Origin: Gremmenia infestans
Lineage: Eukaryota; Ascomycota; Leotiomycetes; Helotiales; Hamatocanthoscyphaceae
Assembly (NCBI GenBank): GCA_032629725.1
Contig: JAFEVB010000022.1
Span: forward strand, 682,001 to 746,000
Reading direction: 5' to 3'
DNA: 64,000 bases
The number at the start of each line of letters is the position of its first letter. Positions within the stretch are counted from its first letter, which is position 1. The notes under the pieces are model-generated. The model was not told the DNA's origin. It ran no database searches and saw only the letters and a program-made list of their open reading frames with translations. Below, one piece after another: positions 59,584 through 64,000 of the stretch. The position numbers and the translations under genes are program-made.

Positions 59584-61074
59584 CTACAGCTTCGACTTCT
59601 CCCCAGCCTTCTCACTCATAATCTGCACCCGCCCCCTCATCCTCCCAACCACAGCCTCATCACTACTCTCCCGCAACCCCACGACATCCACCTTCTCTTC
59701 CTTCAGCGACTTTGCCAAAATTCTCTTCCCATTCGTCTCTACGCTCTTCCCGTGCGTCACATCACTAATAAAGCCGGCCCAACTCTCAAAAAATACTCTC
59801 CCGCCAGGTAATCCATCCAGAAGCATAGCGAAACAATGCGGCATCGCCTCATACTCCTCAAATACGACCGGCACTTTCTGCTCCGCGGCTTTCGCCGCTA
59901 CGTGTTTATCTTCATCGGTCAACAATTCCCTGCCAGTCTCGATATACAACGGACAGCTGCCCTGCCAGCTCTTCGCTGCGAGCGGAGAGACTAGCGGATG
60001 CAGAAGCAGCGCGTCGTCGGCGTAGAGAGAGGAGCGGGTTGGCTCGACGGGCCAGATGGTGTCTTTTGGAACTAGAGCGTTCGTACTGGGTGGAGGCAGG
60101 TAATCGAACGCAGCGTTGTTTTCGCAGGATGGTGAGGAGTGCGTTACGTCAGCCCAGGGACTACAGACCGCTACGCCGGCTGGTAGCGGGACCTCGCGCT
60201 CTTCGCCGTCCCAGCGGATCGTTAGGCCTTGTCGGCGGAATGTCAGCAGGGTTTGCAGGAGTACGAGACATAGGTTGCCGCCTGCGCTGTCTCCGGCAAA
60301 GACGATGTGTTCTGGCTTGACGGCTTCGTGGAGCGAGCCAGGGGGCGGGTAGAGCAGTGTGAAGTATGATACTAGGGCGTCGAGTAGAGCGGATGGGAAA
60401 GGGTGTTGGGGCGCGAGACGGTAGCGAATGGAGAAAACGCGGCCTTTGGTGAGCTTTGCTAGCCTTTTGCAGGTTGGACGGTGCGAGGAGGGGTCCATTA
60501 AGAAGAAAGCCCCGCCGTGGAAGTAGAGGACTGTTGTTGGAGAAGTGACTTCCTTCATCATCTCTGTGTACTTTTGCTCCTCTGGGATTTTCAACTCTGC
60601 TGATTTCTCTGTTGCGCCTGCGCGGTAGCCCGTCCATTCTGCTTCCACAGGCATGAGTTCCGGCTCCTTGTATCCTCCTGCTGCCTCTCCCGGTTCTTTC
60701 AATGCCTCGATGGCTTGGAATAATGCTTGTCTGATATCATCTTCCTCTGGCCTGGGAATGGTGACTTTGCTAACCCATATCCTGCCTTTGATCCCGGGGT
60801 CTCTCAAGCTGAACTTTTGGAGCTTTCCGATAGATTGTGGGGGCGAATCGATCATAAATGATCGTAGAACGCCGATTACGAGCGCGGAGCGCAAATCCCA
60901 GTATTTGGATTGTTCTGAGAAACCAAAGGTATGTGACAAGGCCGTCTTACCCATCACAGGCACCTTAGGGATCAATGCCTTGAGCAGCGCAACCTGTTTG
61001 GGATCCATAATGGGCGAGTGGTGGCAAGGAAGTTCTTGGGGTGAGGAGTGAACGAGAACCGTAGGAATTGGCAC
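59584..61074 (-). CDS. alpha/beta hydrolase of the HSL (esterase/lipase) type
   Basis: A single-exon frame of 496 aa from Met 61074; Met 61008 (MDPKQVALLKAL) would give 474 aa and may be the real start, since the first 22 residues look unlike a signal. The oxyanion-hole motif HGGAF is at residues 186-190, preceded by TTVLYF. The nucleophile elbow GDSAGGN is at 261-267 (Ser263). VFSIRYRLAPQHPFPSALLDAL is typical of the hormone-sensitive lipase group. The acid is probably in LLTDEDK and the histidine in EAMPHCFAM. Substrate unknown: fungal relatives include short-chain esterases, steroid acetyl esterases and secondary-metabolite hydrolases. Confidence 0.9.
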   Translation of the reverse strand: MPIPTVLVHSSPQELPCHHSPIMDPKQVALLKALIPKVPVMGKTALSHTFGFSEQSKYWDLRSALVIGVLRSFMIDSPPQSIGKLQKFSLRDPGIKGRIWVSKVTIPRPEEDDIRQALFQAIEALKEPGEAAGGYKEPELMPVEAEWTGYRAGATEKSAELKIPEEQKYTEMMKEVTSPTTVLYFHGGAFFLMDPSSHRPTCKRLAKLTKGRVFSIRYRLAPQHPFPSALLDALVSYFTLLYPPPGSLHEAVKPEHIVFAGDSAGGNLCLVLLQTLLTFRRQGLTIRWDGEEREVPLPAGVAVCSPWADVTHSSPSCENNAAFDYLPPPSTNALVPKDTIWPVEPTRSSLYADDALLLHPLVSPLAAKSWQGSCPLYIETGRELLTDEDKHVAAKAAEQKVPVVFEEYEAMPHCFAMLLDGLPGGRVFFESWAGFISDVTHGKSVETNGKRILAKSLKEEKVDVVGLRESSDEAVVGRMRGRVQIMSEKAGEKSKL

Positions 61075-61656
61075 GATTTACTCAACCGTCATAAAGGTGA
61101 AAGTGGGTCGTCCAATTCACTTGAGGAAAAGTAAAATCCCGAGAGGTTACTTATAATAAGTTATTTAAATGCCATATATATACTAGGTAGTACGAAAGCT
61201 GGGCCGGACCGTCATTATGGGTCCTCATTAAGTCCGTGCCGAGGCATTATCCTAGCCTGTGTTTGCATTTGGACAGGAATGCGATTGGTTCGAAAGACGA
61301 TGAACACACTAGAAAACTTTACCAACAATTGCGGGTTTGAAAAGTTGCATATAGGAAAATAGTTTCATGAGAACGCTCAGAGGTGGGGGCGAGATAAGGG
61401 AGATAGTACTGTAGATGTAGGGGTAGGGTCCTCAACCTCGTCAAATCGAAATACTGCCCCGCGACAATGGTGTGAAAATATAGAACAGTCTAAGAAAAGC
61501 ACCCGTACATATCCAGATTTCATTTCATTTTAACCATTGCTTTGTACAAATCACTGTTTGGTTTTCCTTCGTCCCATCGTCCCAAAGTTGTTACAAACCA
61601 GCAGCGCCGTCATATGCATGTTGGTAGAAATTATAGCCATCAGTGGCAATACATGT
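61075..61656. other. intergenic region, nothing recognised
   Basis: Promoter of the hydrolase gene and 3' side of PEX14, both minus strand. No motif-bearing frame. Confidence 0.5.
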
Positions 61657-62894
61657 TCATGCCGCCCCACTCGTCTCCTGTGATCCGCTCCCCGTTCCAG
61701 TGGTGGTGTTCACGGAACTTGAACTCTTATTTCCTGCTGCCAACTGCCATGATGGAATGGCGGCTCGCCCTGCTGGAGCCCCAGTGTTGAAAGGTGTCCC
61801 ACTCCGACCTTGAAGCGACGCCACAGACTCGGTCCCTACACCATTACTAACAGAAGCTGGTTTTGGTGTGACACTTTCGCCAGTAGAACCTCCGTTGACA
61901 CTGCTACTAGAAGTCGCCGTTGTCGTCGTCGGCGTAGGGTTAGAAGTAGCGGCAGCTGAAGGTCGACCATAAGCCGACCCTGATGTTGCGGATCCAGATC
62001 CAGATGGGTTCATTCTTTGTCCCATCAACGTCTTTAAACTCTTCAACTCAGTATTGAGATCCTTCAGTCTCGAATCTGTTGTTTCCTTCTGTGCATCCAT
62101 AGCCTTAGGTATTAAATCCTTAAGACCTCGTACTTCATCACCTATCCGCCGCGATTCATCCTCCCTTCTTCGACTTGCAGATTTCAATTCGCCGATAACG
62201 GTCTCAACTTCTGTCAAAGCAACGTCTAATCGTTCGGTCCGGGTTTTCTCAGACGTTTTCAGTTCCTCGGTATCTTTCGACAGCTGGTCCAGAAGACCAA
62301 ATGCTTTCTCAAACTGCTCGTCGATAGCTTGTTTATCTTGCTGCAGTTGTGGTTCCGTAGGTGGGGCGATTATTGGATAAACGTAGCGCTGTCTAATTTC
62401 AGTATCATGGATAGTATATATATTTCAATCATCATACCTTTGCGACAAAATATAATCCGTATCCAACCCCTCCCATCACCGTTGCCATTATGAACCAGTC
62501 CCTCCAGTCTCTCTGCGGTACTTCTGGTGGTGGCGGCTGTTGCCATGCGTGTTGCTGATATCCTCCATATCCAGGCTGAGGCTGCCTTGCTACTTGTTGG
62601 GGCGCATAATTCGAAAGATTCGCTGGCGCCGGAGGAGATTCGCCGCCAGCTCTTGCAAGTGCTGCGTCAACCTCCTCCTGCGTTAGGTTCTTCGACTGTA
62701 AGAACGCTACTCGGTTCTCGACTGGTGAGCCGGCAACACTTGGATCTTGAAGAACTGTGTATATACATTAGTACTGCTACTTGAAGCTCCTCAAAATGGA
62801 CTCTCACATGTCACCTATGCGTGGTCAGAAATGTTCAAGGGGTAGAGGGGGCATAACTTACAGCAGACGAAACAAGATCTTCACGGATAGCCAT
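61657..62894 (-). CDS. PEX14: peroxin-14, peroxisomal docking protein
   Basis: Exons 62862-62894 (33 nt), 62808-62814 (7 nt), 62438-62754 and 61657-62388 give 362 aa. The 7-nt microexon GTGACAT sits between introns of 47 and 53 nt (the second with branch TACTAAT). It is needed to read EDLVSSA-VT-FLQDPSVAGSPVENRVAFLQ, the conserved N-terminal PEX5/PEX19-binding domain. The third intron (49 nt) joins YGLYFVAK-RYVYPIIAPPTEPQ. A hydrophobic segment (WFIMATVMGGVGYGLYFVAK) and a coiled coil (DEQFEKAFGLLDQLSKDTEE onward) follow, then a Ser/Thr/Gly-rich tail. Pex14 with Pex13/Pex17 forms the import pore for PTS1/PTS2 cargo. Divergent with NDC80. Confidence 0.94.
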
Positions 62895-63251
62895 AACTGA
62901 GTTGCTACCGTACGCTCATTTGCGTACTCTGGGTCAAATGGTTGTCCTGCGTTGCTGTCGCTCAATGACTTTGAAATCCGGGGAGTCTTTAACCTAGCGC
63001 GGCTGAAGATGGCCGGAACCGAGGCCTGTAAAAGGACGACACGTGATGATTTAAGCTGTGTTTACCTTCTTCTAATCGCGCCAATGAAAATCGCCGGCTT
63101 TGTTGACATCTGCAAGACAACTTCATAACATCTACAATATACTCTTCATAGTTTTGCATTGCACTCTCGCGCCTTTTCAAGGTGTAAGCATATTGGATAC
63201 TAATTCACGCGGTATCATACATTTCAACTCTTGACTTGCGAAAAGTCTACT
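62895..63251. promoter_or_regulatory. divergent promoter region between PEX14 and NDC80
   Basis: 357 bp between the two start codons. It holds an ACACGTGA E-box-like element near 63040, which may serve either gene (inference). Confidence 0.45.
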
Positions 63252-64000
63252 ATGTCGCAAGACACGGGTCTCTTCTCCGTGCGCAGACCCCGAGAGGTAG
63301 GTTCAGTCTATTCTTATGCGCGGGCGCGCTCATGCCCCACGCTCTCTTTTTCATGAGCTCACTATATATAGACTCTCGGTGTCATGAGCTACAATACTAG
63401 CAGTATACCGCAGCCCGCATCTGCTATGAAGCGCTCGAACTCGATGTCTGGACAAAACTACAATGCACCCTACACTGCCAGCCATGTGCGCTCAATGTCA
63501 AACTCGCGCGCTTCTCTCGCGCCCTCGCGGCCAAACCAACCTCAATTCCAGCGGTCATCTTCAGGTTCGAATCTGGCAGAACTCGGAATGTCATCCGTAA
63601 AGCGCACCTCGTTCCAAAACAGCGGAGGACGCAAGAGTTATGCGCCGGCTGGTGTTAGTCGTGCTTCTGGGGAAAGTACTGAACGGAGGAGTAGTGTGTA
63701 TAGATCAAGGACGTCTTCGAATGGACCTGTAGCACACCAAAGTTTCTTTCAGCAAGTACCGCAACCGGCTGGTGTTCCAAAGGATCCTCGGCCCCTCAGA
63801 GATCGATCGTATCAAACGCGAATTCAGCAGGAGCTTTTGGATTATATGCAGGGCAATAACTTCGATTTGGAGATGAAACACTCAATCACACAAAACTCGG
63901 TACGATCACCAACGCAAAAGGACTTCAATTATATGTTCCAGTGGCTATATCATCGAATTGACCCTAGCTATCGATTCCAGAGAAGTATCGATCAAGAGGT
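63252..64000 (+). CDS. NDC80: kinetochore protein Ndc80, 5' part
   Basis: Exons 63252-63296 and 63372 onward (intron 75 nt, acceptor TATATATAG) run off the right edge with 224 complete codons. The N-terminus [23 protein letters not shown] continues into a long Ser/Arg-rich basic tail with several R/K-x-S/T sites, the region that Aurora B regulates in Ndc80. The calponin-homology domain begins near residue 140: [20 protein letters not shown], then [20 protein letters not shown] and [10 protein letters not shown]. Ndc80 binds microtubules at the kinetochore together with Nuf2, Spc24 and Spc25. The remaining CH domain and the coiled coil lie outside the window. Confidence 0.93.

Noticed and set aside
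63560..63575. GGTTCGAATC, resembling a tRNA T-loop
   Set aside because: Lies inside the NDC80 coding exon and no acceptor stem or anticodon arm could be formed around it.

Overview
The window comes from a filamentous ascomycete fungus, most likely a leotiomycete. This placement is an inference from short GT-AG introns (mostly 46-90 nt, many with CTAAC/CTAAT-type branch sites), intergenic regions of 0.3-4 kb, and gene content (plant cell wall pectate lyase, fungal PAL, fungal transcription factor domain, PEX14, Mdm1). Almost every gene is interrupted, so coding models were built by splicing exons by eye and checking reading frame and family motifs across each junction. No bacterial operons, rRNA, tRNA or CRISPR were seen.

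Layout. 1-12 kb: 5' end of a J-domain gene (-); secreted pectate lyase (+); small possibly N-myristoylated protein (-); F-box/2EXR-like protein (-); then about 2.5 kb without a convincing gene. 10.5-18 kb: PHD-finger protein (-), family III CoA-transferase of the SUGCT type (-) and phenylalanine ammonia-lyase (-). 19.5-22.7 kb: two ribosome-biogenesis genes, SSF1 (-) and RRP3 (+), sharing a 267-bp divergent promoter. 23.4-30 kb is an accessory block: two paralogous small Cys/His-rich proteins, two paralogous BTB proteins (one with an abnormal intron), and a decayed MetE-like gene. 32-36 kb: RING-CH membrane E3 (+) facing a fungal transcription factor domain protein (-). 37.5-41 kb: a degenerate enoyl-CoA hydratase remnant joined to a degenerate acyl-CoA synthetase remnant that contains a 162-bp inversion in place, then a third BTB gene. 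41.7-50.2 kb: housekeeping genes MDM1, TRM8, a 119-aa membrane protein, HOM6 and a CCDC174-like gene. 51-59 kb: a 741-aa single-pass membrane protein, about 4.1 kb without a recognisable gene, and HMG-CoA synthase. 59.5-64 kb: alpha/beta hydrolase, PEX14 with a 7-nt microexon, and the 5' part of NDC80 running off the window.

Functional themes. Housekeeping functions are ribosome assembly, tRNA m7G modification, sterol and isoprenoid synthesis, homoserine synthesis, peroxisome import, ER-organelle tethering and the kinetochore. Several accessory genes resemble ubiquitin-ligase adaptors or zinc proteins (three BTB, one F-box-like, one RING-CH, two small CxxC/CxH proteins). The most unusual items are the tandem RING-like mini zinc proteins, the inverted segment in the acyl-CoA synthetase relic, the non-GT donor in the second BTB gene and the PEX14 microexon.
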